Positions 54,238 to 62,680 are shown, counted from the first letter of the stretch. The stretch is 64,000 bases of DNA from Bacteroidota bacterium (GCA_020161355.1 JAIUOF010000009.1:1-64000), one strand, 5' to 3'. Notes: generated from the letters alone by a model not told the origin. A program made the numbers and translations.

Positions 54238-54846
54238 TTATTTTTCATCGAAAAACTTATCCTTTCCCCAGTTTTGTATATTCGTTTCAATATAGTCGTT
54301 TATGCGTTGATATTCTTCATTATTTCTAATAATATGGTCATGGAATCGAGTTTGCCAAGCGAAAATTACACCATCTGTATCTGTTAAACCTAGACGATTG
54401 CAATGTTTGGTTAAGGCAGATTTGTAAGAACCAATTATTGATGATACGGTATTTTTGCCTTGATTTCGAAATCGTTGTTGGGCAGGTGTTTGATTTGATT
54501 GCGATATAGACAGGGCATGCCCTATCTCTATGTGTCCTGTATCTACAGACGAATCTGTATTCACATTTTCAGGTCTATCCAAAATCAAAATCCCATGAAT
54601 ATGGTTTGGCATCACTACAAATGCCCCTAATTCAATATTTTCAGCATGATTTTTTATTTCATGCCACAACACATCTGCCAAAATTCCAATAGACGACAAT
54701 TTCATTTTCCCATTTTCAATTTCACCAAAATAATTGCTCCTATTTGCCGTACAGACAGTAATAAAATATGCTCCATTCCAACCATAATTCCACCATGAGG
54801 TACGGGCTGATGCAATGCGGTATTTATTTTGAAATTTGTCGGACAT
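54238..54846 (-). CDS. REP-associated tyrosine transposase (RAYT, HUH/Y1 type)
   Basis: Single-strand HUH transposase of the IS200-like fold that acts on REP palindromes. The HUH motif is His82-Ile-His84 in VVMPNHIHGIL. The catalytic Tyr is probably in the C-terminal helix (Tyr185 in NDYIETN is the best match to IS200-type enzymes; Tyr179 is an alternative). The region QRFRNQGKNTVSSIIGSYKSA is characteristic of Bacteroidota RAYTs. It is 202 aa and looks intact. Palindromes sit on both sides (54183 and 54900), the arrangement expected for a RAYT and its REP substrates, and a third palindromic word lies inside the gene. Confidence 0.9.
   Translation of the reverse strand: MSDKFQNKYRIASARTSWWNYGWNGAYFITVCTANRSNYFGEIENGKMKLSSIGILADVLWHEIKNHAENIELGAFVVMPNHIHGILILDRPENVNTDSSVDTGHIEIGHALSISQSNQTPAQQRFRNQGKNTVSSIIGSYKSALTKHCNRLGLTDTDGVIFAWQTRFHDHIIRNNEEYQRINDYIETNIQNWGKDKFFDEK
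54513..54522. repeat. GCATGC-centred palindromic word inside the RAYT gene
   Basis: GGGCATGCCC (54513-54522) is a perfect palindrome, with an imperfect extension (AGACA on the left and TATCTCT on the right) that repeats the REP-like pattern at 54900. In the minus-strand reading it encodes part of GHALS in a variable loop after HIHGILILD. Confidence 0.6.
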
Positions 54847-54899
54847 GATTTTTTCTGTTGTTTATAATTTTATTGTGATAGATACAGGATATTCTGGTA

Positions 54900-54923
54900 A
54901 GAGACAAGGCATGCCTTGTCTCT
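54900..54923. repeat. Perfect 24-bp REP-like palindrome upstream of the RAYT gene
   Basis: AGAGACAAGGCA and its exact reverse complement, centred on GCATGC. It is 53 bases upstream of the transposase start (54846) and 13 bases from the stop of the carboxylesterase (54937). Arms match the element at 54183. It can fold into a 12-bp hairpin, the form recognised by RAYTs. Confidence 0.85.
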
Positions 54924-54936
54924 ACGGGTGTAATAT

Positions 54937-56457
54937 TTATTCCCCCCCTATATTCGCCTCCAGAAAATCAAATTCCTTCTTAAACATCCCTTTTTGATTT
55001 TCGATTTTATCTCCCAAACTCATGATATTTCCGGAACTCTTGTCATACGCTTTCCATTCCGGCAAACCTGCTCCGTTAGGATTCCCTGTTTTGGCAAAAT
55101 TTACCCAATAAGAAGACATCGTATTCTCTAAATCCTTATCAAATTGTTGCCACGGGCGGTTCCATAAATGTAAAGTATGCAATGCATAAGGCACCTCTGA
55201 AGTATGAAAAGCCCCGTAATTGGGAAAATCGGGTTTATCGGGTGGCACATGGCTAAACTGATACAAATAAGCAGGTTTATTGGTTAAAGTTGCCAATAGA
55301 TGAGAGGGCAAACCAGCAAAATTTATCAGTCCTTGTTTTGCCTTCATAGCTTTGGCTTCATCATCATTTGTGGCTGGAAAAATACTCAAAAACGTTTCTG
55401 CTTTATCGGCATATTTTTCCCGGACTTCTTTTAAATAATTTTCCAAGCTTATGTTGGAGTTGCCCATCAGGCCACCATCGCCCGTAACCCAACCGGTCAT
55501 AATTGGCACTTGATTGTGTTTTCCTGCTTTGAAATAAGCCAAAATATCTGATGGTAACACATAGTTATCATACGTTACGCCAAATCTGCCAGCATTGCGG
55601 TCGTTACTTAATCTTTGCATTTCATCTGCTGAAATTTTCCGTAAATCTGCAATCGAATTGGCTTTTGCTAATTCCATGAATTTTACGCCTTGTTTTTCGG
55701 CTTCTGTCAAATTTTGGCTCAGCATTCTGGATAAAAGTCCACCACTTTGAGGAATGGCCTTATGAAAAAGCCCTTTAGCCAAAGGAGAAGCAATCAATGC
55801 ATTGACGCTGAAAGCCCCCGCAGATTGACCTAAAATAGTTACATTTGAAGGGTCTCCTCCAAAAGCCGCAATGTTTTTCTGCACCCATTTTAAGGCTGCA
55901 ATCTGATCCAGAAAACCATAATTTCCTGATGCATGGTAGCCCGATTCTTTGGTCAATTCCGGATGAGCCATAAATCCTAAAACTCCAACCCGATAGTTGA
56001 CACTGACAAAAACCACCCCTTTTTTAGCCATTTCTTCTCCATCATAAATATCGCAATTGGCCGAACCACTGCTCAAACCGCCCCCATAAATCCAAACCAT
56101 GACGGGTTGCTTTTCTTTGGTCGATTTTGAAGTAGTCCAAACATTGAGATATAAACAATCTTCACTCAATGGCTCAGGTTTGGCGATAAACTCCTCTGAC
56201 CAGCAATAAAATGGGGCCGGTTTGTTCTGAATCGGGCTGGCCGAAAACGAGTTACATTTTTTCACCCCTGTCCAGTTTTTCACAGGCTGAGGTGCTTTCC
56301 ATCGGAATTCACCTATTGGAGGTGCCGCAAAAGGAATTCCCTTGAAAATTCGGAGGTTTTCTTTTATGTAGCCTTCCACTTTACCATTGACCGTTGCCAC
56401 TATGTTTTGAGCCAGAGAGGACAATGAAATTAAGGTCAAAAAGAGTAGTTTTTTCAT
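54937..56457 (-). CDS. Exported type-B carboxylesterase
   Basis: Second para-nitrobenzyl esterase-like protein (506 aa). The signal peptide ends SSLAQ. SEDCLYLNVW and YGGGLSSGS are conserved; the nucleophile is Ser212 in GQSAGAF, where Glu of the usual GESAGG is Gln. The C-terminal His is expected near FHTSEVPYALH. It follows a BD-FAE-like esterase in the same order as 6028-8480, so both loci share a paralogous esterase pair. Confidence 0.87.
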   Translation of the reverse strand: MKKLLFLTLISLSSLAQNIVATVNGKVEGYIKENLRIFKGIPFAAPPIGEFRWKAPQPVKNWTGVKKCNSFSASPIQNKPAPFYCWSEEFIAKPEPLSEDCLYLNVWTTSKSTKEKQPVMVWIYGGGLSSGSANCDIYDGEEMAKKGVVFVSVNYRVGVLGFMAHPELTKESGYHASGNYGFLDQIAALKWVQKNIAAFGGDPSNVTILGQSAGAFSVNALIASPLAKGLFHKAIPQSGGLLSRMLSQNLTEAEKQGVKFMELAKANSIADLRKISADEMQRLSNDRNAGRFGVTYDNYVLPSDILAYFKAGKHNQVPIMTGWVTGDGGLMGNSNISLENYLKEVREKYADKAETFLSIFPATNDDEAKAMKAKQGLINFAGLPSHLLATLTNKPAYLYQFSHVPPDKPDFPNYGAFHTSEVPYALHTLHLWNRPWQQFDKDLENTMSSYWVNFAKTGNPNGAGLPEWKAYDKSSGNIMSLGDKIENQKGMFKKEFDFLEANIGGE

Positions 56458-56525
56458 GATAGTTTTTGATTAAAAATCTTTATCATTTTACTGAGGATAA
56501 AACAGTTTAAACTAAGTTTCAGTAC

Positions 56526-57458
56526 TTATTTTTTCAATTTCGATTTAAAAAAGCCAACCATCTGATTGTAATATTTATCAATCATCACTCCTGGCCCATG
56601 GCCGCCCCCTTCAATAATAACCAATTGGCTATTTACCCCAGCTTTCTGCATTTTTTCATATAGCTTTTCACTCTGACAATGCGGCACCAGGGGGTCTTTA
56701 TTTCCATGAAAAATCAAAAATGGAGGATTTCCGGCTGAAACATAAGAAATCGGATTGGCCAACGCTGCTTTGTCTTTATTTTCCTGAATTGCCCCACCAA
56801 TTAAAGTAGATTCGGGAGATTTGGCATCATCATGACTAAAACTACTTCCGCAGGCATCCATAATCAGGAAGTCAGTAGGGCCAAACCAATCAACCACTGC
56901 ATCAACATGGCTGGAGGTCTCCAAATATTTGCCTATATTTCCTTCCAGGTCTATTTCAAGGCCGTTGATATTTTCACTTTTTGTACCAGAAGTCACCCCA
57001 GCCATAGCCGAAAGGTGTCCACCTGACGAAAATCCTGTAATGCCAATAAAGGAATTATCGAGAAAAAACTGAGAAGCGTTGGCTCTGACAAATCTTAAGG
57101 CGGCTTTAAGGTCATGAATTTGTGCCGGCCATATGGCCTCTCTGCTGGAGCGGTGATTAATGGCAACTACCGCAAAGCCATTTTTTAAGAGGGTCTGACC
57201 ATAATTCTCCTTAAAACAATTGCCTTTTGAAGAGTTCGAGAAAAAAGCACTGCCATATACCATCACCACTACAGGAAAGGGACCTTTCCCTTTTTTAGGC
57301 AGAAAAATATCCATTCGATGTCCGATGATGCCATCTCCTGCATAGTCCAGATCAATCCAGGATTTTGATGCCTCAATGGCAGATTCAGTGTAGTTTTCAG
57401 GAGATTGAGCCAGACTTCTAACAGCAATCATTAGGAGCAACAGGATTTTTTTCATCAA
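56526..57458 (-). CDS. Exported alpha/beta-hydrolase, BD-FAE-like esterase
   Basis: Serine esterase of 310 aa with signal peptide ending RSLAQ. The nucleophile is Ser144 in GFSSGGH, the acid in GNKDPLVP and the base in GGGHGPG. Similar to the esterase at 6028, with a longer N-terminal part. The following carboxylesterase starts 68 bases downstream. Target ester unknown. Confidence 0.85.
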   Translation of the reverse strand: MMKKILLLLMIAVRSLAQSPENYTESAIEASKSWIDLDYAGDGIIGHRMDIFLPKKGKGPFPVVVMVYGSAFFSNSSKGNCFKENYGQTLLKNGFAVVAINHRSSREAIWPAQIHDLKAALRFVRANASQFFLDNSFIGITGFSSGGHLSAMAGVTSGTKSENINGLEIDLEGNIGKYLETSSHVDAVVDWFGPTDFLIMDACGSSFSHDDAKSPESTLIGGAIQENKDKAALANPISYVSAGNPPFLIFHGNKDPLVPHCQSEKLYEKMQKAGVNSQLVIIEGGGHGPGVMIDKYYNQMVGFFKSKLKK

Positions 57459-57554
57459 GCAATAATTTTAAATAAACCTCAATCAAAAAAAGAATTTCTC
57501 ATCTCAAATTTAAGTACTCTAACCCATATTTTCAGATTCTTTTTAAGTTAATAA

Positions 57555-58517
57555 TCAAAGCTTTGGAGTAAGAAAATCGGCACTTCTTTTTAATGCTACA
57601 TCCGGGTTAGCCACCATATCTTGTTCTACAAAATAATGCTCAACACCCACCTCTTTTGCTCTTTTTACTATACCCTTAAGGTCAAGCACACCATCACCCG
57701 CAGAGGCCATCAGAGGGAACATTGGTATCCAATCCCCCATACTTCCACCGTCACCTGCAAACTGCTTTTTCTCTTTCATATCTTTGAGATGCAGCATTTT
57801 GTATCGGTTGGGGTATTTATTCAGGAGTTCAATGGGATCTACACCTCCACAGGTAGTCCAGAAAATATCCATTTCAAAGAAAACAAGATTAGGATCGGTA
57901 TTCTTCAGGATAATCTCAAGAGGCATTACCCCATTTTGTGTTTTCAATCCATAACCATGATTGTGGTAGCCAAATTTAACCCCATTTTTTTTCGCATTTT
58001 CACCGATTTTATTGAAGGCATCGGCGATTCTTTTATAATCATCCAAAGTTTTGCGGCGGTCGTCCGGAATAGCGGGCAGGGTTACATATTTCCAACCCAT
58101 AATTTGTGCAGCTTCTCCCAATGCTCCCATATTATTTTCGAGGGTATCGAGGTCGGTATGGGTTCCAGGGGTGGTTAAACCATTGTCTTTCAATAACTTA
58201 TTAACCTCAATGGCAGATTTTCCAAAATAACCACTTCCAGAAAAACCGAGCATTTTACCTGCAGCTTCCCAGCCTTTTTTGGCACTTTCAGCACTAAATG
58301 GATATGGCCCAAATAATTCCAACTCCTTATATCCCTGAGCAGCCAGCATTTTAAGGCCACCTTCAAAGTTTTCAGAAAGCATTTTTGGAATAGAAAACAG
58401 CTGAATCCCAAGTTTATTTTCCTGCTTTAATTGAGCCATTACCTCACTCAAAGAACCCAGACTCAATGTAGTAGCCAAAGCACCTGCACTTTTCAAAAAC
58501 TCTCTCCTATTTTTCAT
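57555..58517 (-). CDS. Tat-exported xylose-isomerase-like TIM-barrel protein
   Basis: Sugar phosphate isomerase/epimerase (AP endonuclease-2-like) fold, 320 aa. The twin-arginine signal reads KNRREFLKSAGALATTLSLG. Metal-type residues are visible in GYHNHGYG, FFEMDIFW, LHLKDM and FVEQDM. Family members act on free sugars, inositols, or 3-keto-glycosides; export makes a phosphorylated substrate unlikely. It follows madM after 33 bases and precedes the esterase pair by 96 bases. Confidence 0.82.
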   Translation of the reverse strand: MKNRREFLKSAGALATTLSLGSLSEVMAQLKQENKLGIQLFSIPKMLSENFEGGLKMLAAQGYKELELFGPYPFSAESAKKGWEAAGKMLGFSGSGYFGKSAIEVNKLLKDNGLTTPGTHTDLDTLENNMGALGEAAQIMGWKYVTLPAIPDDRRKTLDDYKRIADAFNKIGENAKKNGVKFGYHNHGYGLKTQNGVMPLEIILKNTDPNLVFFEMDIFWTTCGGVDPIELLNKYPNRYKMLHLKDMKEKKQFAGDGGSMGDWIPMFPLMASAGDGVLDLKGIVKRAKEVGVEHYFVEQDMVANPDVALKRSADFLTPKL

Positions 58518-58550
58518 ATTATTGAAATTAAAATATTTATAATCAGTAAA

Positions 58551-59315
58551 TTATTTAATAAATAGATTTAAAACCAGATAAAAAAGGGATGGGCAAACCA
58601 GACAGCCCAAACCTGTATAAAATGTAGCTGTAACTGTACCATAGGGAACTAATGCCGGGTCTGTCGCTGCCAAACCAGCCGCTACACCACTATTAGTACC
58701 CATCAATCCTCCATAAGCCATGGCGGCTTCGGGGTTATTAAGGCCTATTTTTTTTGCAAAAACAGGGGTTAAAATCGTGACAGCGATAGCCTTAACCACT
58801 CCTGTTGCGATGCTCAGGGCCATTACTTCAGAAGAGGCATTGAGTGCTGCACCGGTAACCGGGCCCACGATGTAAGTGCATGCCCCCGCTCCAATGGTAC
58901 AAAGCGAAACGGCATCACGATAACCCCATAGATAAGCTATCGCTACACCTGCAATAAAAAAGAAGGTGATTCCCACAAGTAATGACATTAGGCCCAGGAA
59001 TCCTGCCCTTTTCATGACTAAAAAACTAGCCCCCAGTGCAGAAGCCACAATGGAGAAATCGCGAAACATTGACCCACCCAGAACTCCCACGCCTTTGAAA
59101 ATCTCAATATCTGCCAGCCCTTTTTCTCCACCTGAAAAAAGGCCTCCAATATATGCCAATACAAGACCCATCAAAATAGCCAGAGCTGAAGAGGGTATTT
59201 TGCTTTTGAGAACTTTCTTTGTGAAAATTTCAGAAAATAAAATAATGAGAGCAATCACCAGGATTCCTGCCACCAAACCATTTTTATCCAGTATTTTTTC
59301 TAAAATTTGCATCAA
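58551..59315 (-). CDS. madM: Malonate transporter, MadM subunit
   Basis: Inner-membrane subunit of the two-component malonate carrier. The protein is hydrophobic throughout (254 aa, about eight segments) with the family's GAGACTYIVGPVTGAALNA and GLMGTNSGVAAGLAATDPALVPYG. Its start overlaps the madL stop by four bases. With MadL and the synthetase upstream, it imports malonate with Na+ or H+. Confidence 0.85.
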   Translation of the reverse strand: MMQILEKILDKNGLVAGILVIALIILFSEIFTKKVLKSKIPSSALAILMGLVLAYIGGLFSGGEKGLADIEIFKGVGVLGGSMFRDFSIVASALGASFLVMKRAGFLGLMSLLVGITFFFIAGVAIAYLWGYRDAVSLCTIGAGACTYIVGPVTGAALNASSEVMALSIATGVVKAIAVTILTPVFAKKIGLNNPEAAMAYGGLMGTNSGVAAGLAATDPALVPYGTVTATFYTGLGCLVCPSLFYLVLNLFIK

Positions 59316-59680
59316 TTCTTGGGTTTAAGTTTTTGAACTAAATAAGGAAAAAACATAAAAACCAAAACTACCGGTACTACTCCTGCGATGATGGCCAGAA
59401 AACCGCTGGATACGGCTACTTTTACGTTTTGACTAGCCGACATGGCGATTACTACCGGCACATACATCATGTTCCAGTAATCGATTCCTTTTTTGAAATC
59501 CTCATTTACCAGGTTTTTCTTTTCTAAAAAATCTTTGGCCAATATGAGAATGATCATCGCAAAACCTACGCCGCCCACATTGGCTTTGACGCCCAGCCAC
59601 ACACCGAGCTCTTCACCCAGAAACTGGCCGGACAGAAACGAAAAGGCCAACAGACCCAGGCCGTACATCAGTGCATTCAT
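59312..59680 (-). CDS. madL: Malonate transporter, MadL subunit
   Basis: Small membrane subunit (122 aa, four hydrophobic segments). GVKANVGGVGFAMIILILAKDF and YWNMMYVPVVIAMSASQNV are characteristic of MadL. Overlaps matB at its start and madM at its stop by four bases each, so the three genes are translationally coupled. Confidence 0.88.
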   Translation of the reverse strand: MNALMYGLGLLAFSFLSGQFLGEELGVWLGVKANVGGVGFAMIILILAKDFLEKKNLVNEDFKKGIDYWNMMYVPVVIAMSASQNVKVAVSSGFLAIIAGVVPVVLVFMFFPYLVQKLKPKN

Positions 59681-61158
59681 ATAAATATCTGTTTTACATC
59701 GTTTTTAGTAACTTTTCCCATAGCATTTCGGGGCAAATCACCTACTATTTTATATTTCCTTGGAGTTTTATACGCTGGCATATTCTCCCGCATCCATTCG
59801 TTGAGTTTCTTTAAATCCAAATCATTCTCAGGAGTTATAACGGCTGCCGCTACCACTTCCCCCCATTCTTCATCAGGAATCCCTACCACACAGCAATCCG
59901 AGATTTCGGGATGTTTTCGTAAAACCTCTTCTATTTCCAGGGCCGAAATTTTGTATCCTCCTGATTTTATGATATCAACAGAATCCCTTCCCAAAATACG
60001 ATAATAGCCGTTTTCGACGACTGCGATATCTCCTGTCATAAACCAGCCGTCGGAGGTGAAAGATTTTGCCGTAGCTTCCGGTTTGTTCCAGTATTCTTTA
60101 AATACATTGGGTCCTTTTATCTGTATTTCCCCCGATTCGGCTTCTTTTTCCACCAATTTCCCGTCATTCATTAGCCTTACTCCTACTCCCGGAAGTGGCT
60201 TTCCTATGTACCCGGCTCTCCTCTCTCCCTCATAAGGATTGCTGATTCCCATGCCGATCTCCGTCATGCCATACCTTTCCAATAAATAATGACCCGATAT
60301 TTCGACCCACTTTTCCATGACCGAAACCGGTAATGCCGCAGAGCCTGATACCATCAATCTGAATTTCTTCATAGCCTCACTAAGTTTTTTCTGCTCATCT
60401 ATGGTAAGGTTTTCAAAATGGGCTATTAACTTAAAATAGATGGTCGGCACAGCCATAAATACATTTAGTTTCCCTTCCAGAAATATCCTGAAAACCTCCT
60501 CTGGACTGAAATTGGGCAAAAAGTGTACTGTAGCACCACTCCAAAGCCCGCAGGAAACCACATTTACAATACCATGAACATGATGTAATGGCAAAATACA
60601 AATGGTGTAATCCTCACGGGTCCATTTCCATGAATCAACCAAAGTGCTGATTTGGGATTGAAGAATAGTGTGTGTGGTTACGACTCCCTTGGGCTTGTTG
60701 GTAGTGCCACTGGTATAGAGTATCATAGCATTTCGGGACAAATCAACTTCAGGAATTGCTGAAACGGCCATTTTTAAAAGCTCTTCAACTTTAAGAATCT
60801 TAACAGGAAATTTCTCTTTTAATACCTGTAAAAAATCAAAATAGGCCTCATCAGCCACGATGATGGTGGCTTCGGTATCTTCAATGACATATTCAATAGA
60901 AGGGAGCGGGTAATTAACAGCAATAGGTACTGCCACTCCACCAGCCTGCCATATGCCCCATTGGGTGGCCACGTAACTGATTCCAGGGCTTACCATATAT
61001 GCTATACCTTGCTCTGAAAGGTCATTTTCACCAAAAAGTAACCCGGAAGCTACACGCCTGGAAAAATCCAGTAACTGAGCATATGAATATTCTTTATCAG
61101 AATCAATAACAGCCGTTTTGTTTCCAAAACCGGAAGCATTTTTGATAATTTGAAGCAT
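59677..61158 (-). CDS. matB: Acyl-CoA synthetase, probable malonyl-CoA synthetase
   Basis: ATP-dependent adenylating enzyme (493 aa) with the P-loop MILYTSGTTNKPKG (145-158), the ERYGMTEIGM motif, hinge DIIKSGGYKIS and catalytic Lys482 in RNAMGKVTK. The length and the PLHHVHGI and MVSGSAALP words fit MatB. Coupling to madL/madM makes malonate the likely substrate. No malonyl-CoA decarboxylase lies beside it. A related short-chain acid cannot be excluded from sequence alone. Confidence 0.82.
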   Translation of the reverse strand: MLQIIKNASGFGNKTAVIDSDKEYSYAQLLDFSRRVASGLLFGENDLSEQGIAYMVSPGISYVATQWGIWQAGGVAVPIAVNYPLPSIEYVIEDTEATIIVADEAYFDFLQVLKEKFPVKILKVEELLKMAVSAIPEVDLSRNAMILYTSGTTNKPKGVVTTHTILQSQISTLVDSWKWTREDYTICILPLHHVHGIVNVVSCGLWSGATVHFLPNFSPEEVFRIFLEGKLNVFMAVPTIYFKLIAHFENLTIDEQKKLSEAMKKFRLMVSGSAALPVSVMEKWVEISGHYLLERYGMTEIGMGISNPYEGERRAGYIGKPLPGVGVRLMNDGKLVEKEAESGEIQIKGPNVFKEYWNKPEATAKSFTSDGWFMTGDIAVVENGYYRILGRDSVDIIKSGGYKISALEIEEVLRKHPEISDCCVVGIPDEEWGEVVAAAVITPENDLDLKKLNEWMRENMPAYKTPRKYKIVGDLPRNAMGKVTKNDVKQIFI

Positions 61159-61450
61159 TTATGTTAAGGTTGAGATGTGAGATACTTAAAAAGGATATTT
61201 TTCTAAAGTATCAATCAGATACAATAATATTTGAAAAAAAGGGTAAAACCGAATTTTGCTATCAAAATTTTAGAAAATCAAATTTATCATTAAAAATATT
61301 AGAAAAATACAAGAGGATGAATCTGTTTTTCAGGTAAAAAATACACTAAAGTTTTCGGCTATTTTCTGAAATATAAAAATTTCAATATAAATTATTAACC
61401 CCCAATTTTAATATCCTATACTTTTCTCAGAATACTCCAAAGGGCGATTT
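61159..61450. other. AT-rich gap with no gene recognised
   Basis: This stretch upstream of matB (minus) and the secreted-protein pair (plus) holds only short A/T tracts. I see no coding frame, tRNA or hairpin. Regulatory elements begin at 61451. Confidence 0.6.
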
Positions 61451-61517
61451 TTGCACTATTTTAAAAAACATTGCACCTTTCTACCCAATACTTGCACTTT
61501 TCTAACAAGTGTGGTAC
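61451..61517 (+). repeat. Four phased TTGCAC-type repeats
   Basis: TTGCAC at 61451, 61471 and 61492, and TGGTAC at 61512, start 20, 21 and 20 bases apart. Three of them are followed by C/T-TTTCT or TTTTCC and A. The spacing is two DNA turns, so a protein array on one face of the helix is likely. The array ends about 60 bases before the promoter at 61576. Confidence 0.65.
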
Positions 61518-61575
61518 TTTTCCAATATTATCATGGCATCCTGTAAAGAACTTTCATGTAAGTACATTTTTGCAA

Positions 61576-61607
61576 TTGACACGTATTCAGTATCTTCTAT
61601 AAATTTG
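61576..61607 (+). promoter_or_regulatory. Promoter of the tandem secreted-protein genes
   Basis: TTG at 61576-61578 and TAAATTTG at 61600-61607 give a good Bacteroidota -33/-7 pair, with a leader of about 90 bases to the first ATG at 61702. Confidence 0.65.
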
Positions 61608-61701
61608 CAGCATCAAAGGTTTTCGAAAGAGGTAAAATTATCTAAGACAAAATCAAGATTTAAATATTTTTCCAAATAAGAAAACAAGAACAAAAAATAT
61701 T

Positions 61702-62076
61702 ATGAAAAAGCTTACATTAACTTTAGCAGTATTGATGGGAGTATCAGCTGCTAACTTGAGCAACGCCGCCAACGGACTTAAAATTGTAGAAATTAAAGCC
61801 GAGGCAAATGGACTAACGGTGAAGGCTATCGATGGCCTTAAATTCAGATTGAGTTTGGACAAACTTTCGAAAAAAACATATATCGCTATCAAAAACAATC
61901 AGGGTGAAACTTTTCATTCAGAATACCTTGGAAAAAAGGATGCTTTCTCAAAAGTATATGACCTGAGCAACCTTCCTGATGGCGAATACTATTTCGAAGT
62001 CGTGACCGGAAACAACAAAATGTCAAAACCATTCCAGATCTCAACCAACGTTAAGAGAACTGTAATTGCAGACTAA
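61702..62076 (+). CDS. Small secreted protein of unknown function (tandem copy 1)
   Basis: A 124-residue protein I do not recognise. The signal peptide MKKLTLTLAVLMGVSAANLSNAA is followed by an all-beta domain of about 100 residues with LPDGEYYFEVVTGNNKMSKPFQI, which resembles the last strands of Ig-like or secretion-tail-like sandwiches. No cysteines. The next gene is a close copy (about 78% identical by my count). It has a good promoter and a phased repeat array upstream, suggesting tight regulation. Confidence 0.8.
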   Translation: MKKLTLTLAVLMGVSAANLSNAANGLKIVEIKAEANGLTVKAIDGLKFRLSLDKLSKKTYIAIKNNQGETFHSEYLGKKDAFSKVYDLSNLPDGEYYFEVVTGNNKMSKPFQISTNVKRTVIAD

Positions 62077-62114
62077 TTATTCAAAAAAACAGATTTAAAT
62101 TTTTAAAAATATTT

Positions 62115-62489
62115 ATGAAAAAGCTTATAATAACATTTGCAGTATTGATGGGAGTATCAGCTGCTAACCTGGCAACAGCCTCAAACGGACTTAAAATTGT
62201 AGAAATCAACGCCGAAGCTAAAGGCCTTACAGTAAAGGCTATTGAAGGTTTGAAATTCAAATTGAGTCTTGACAATCTTTCGAAAAAAACATTCATTTCT
62301 ATCAAAAATAATCAGGGTGAAATTTTTCACACAGAATTTATTGTAAAAAAAGACGCTTTCTCAAAAGTGTTCGATTTGAGCAATTTACCTGATGGAAACT
62401 ACTATTTCGAAGTGATTACCGGAAACGAGAAAATGACAAAACCATTTCAGATTTCTACCAACGTAAACAGAACAGCTACTGCTCAGTAA
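62115..62489 (+). CDS. Small secreted protein of unknown function (tandem copy 2)
   Basis: Close paralogue of the preceding gene with equal length (124 aa), no gaps, and the same signal peptide core (AVLMGVSAANL). The mature domain is conserved in NGLKIVEI, KNNQGE and DAFSKVFDLSNLPDG. Differences are mostly conservative, indicating selection to keep both copies. It follows after 38 bases and shares the terminator at 62526. Function unknown. Confidence 0.8.
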   Translation: MKKLIITFAVLMGVSAANLATASNGLKIVEINAEAKGLTVKAIEGLKFKLSLDNLSKKTFISIKNNQGEIFHTEFIVKKDAFSKVFDLSNLPDGNYYFEVITGNEKMTKPFQISTNVNRTATAQ

Positions 62490-62525
62490 TTTACAAAAGT
62501 AGAATTTCTAAAACCTTTGAATGAG

Positions 62526-62553
62526 AGCCTGAATCGCAAGATTCGGGCTTTTT
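62526..62553 (+). terminator. Terminator after the tandem secreted-protein pair
   Basis: AGCCTGAATC / GATTCGGGCT stem with one G-U pair and a GCAA tetraloop, followed by TTTTT, 36 bases after the second stop. Confidence 0.9.
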
Positions 62554-62643
62554 CGATTTAAAGTAAAAAGACATTTTAAATACCAGATAGAACTTACCCT
62601 TTTTTCATTTTAGGAAAAACCTAAATTTTTAATCCATTTTCCT

Positions 62644-62651
62644 TAAATTTG
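62644..62651 (+). promoter_or_regulatory. Bacteroidota -7 element for ffh
   Basis: TAAATTTG lies 29 bases before the ffh ATG (62681), a short leader typical of housekeeping genes in this phylum. The -33 word is weak. Confidence 0.55.
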
Positions 62652-62680
62652 CACCTCATTTGAGCAGATTATAATCAACT

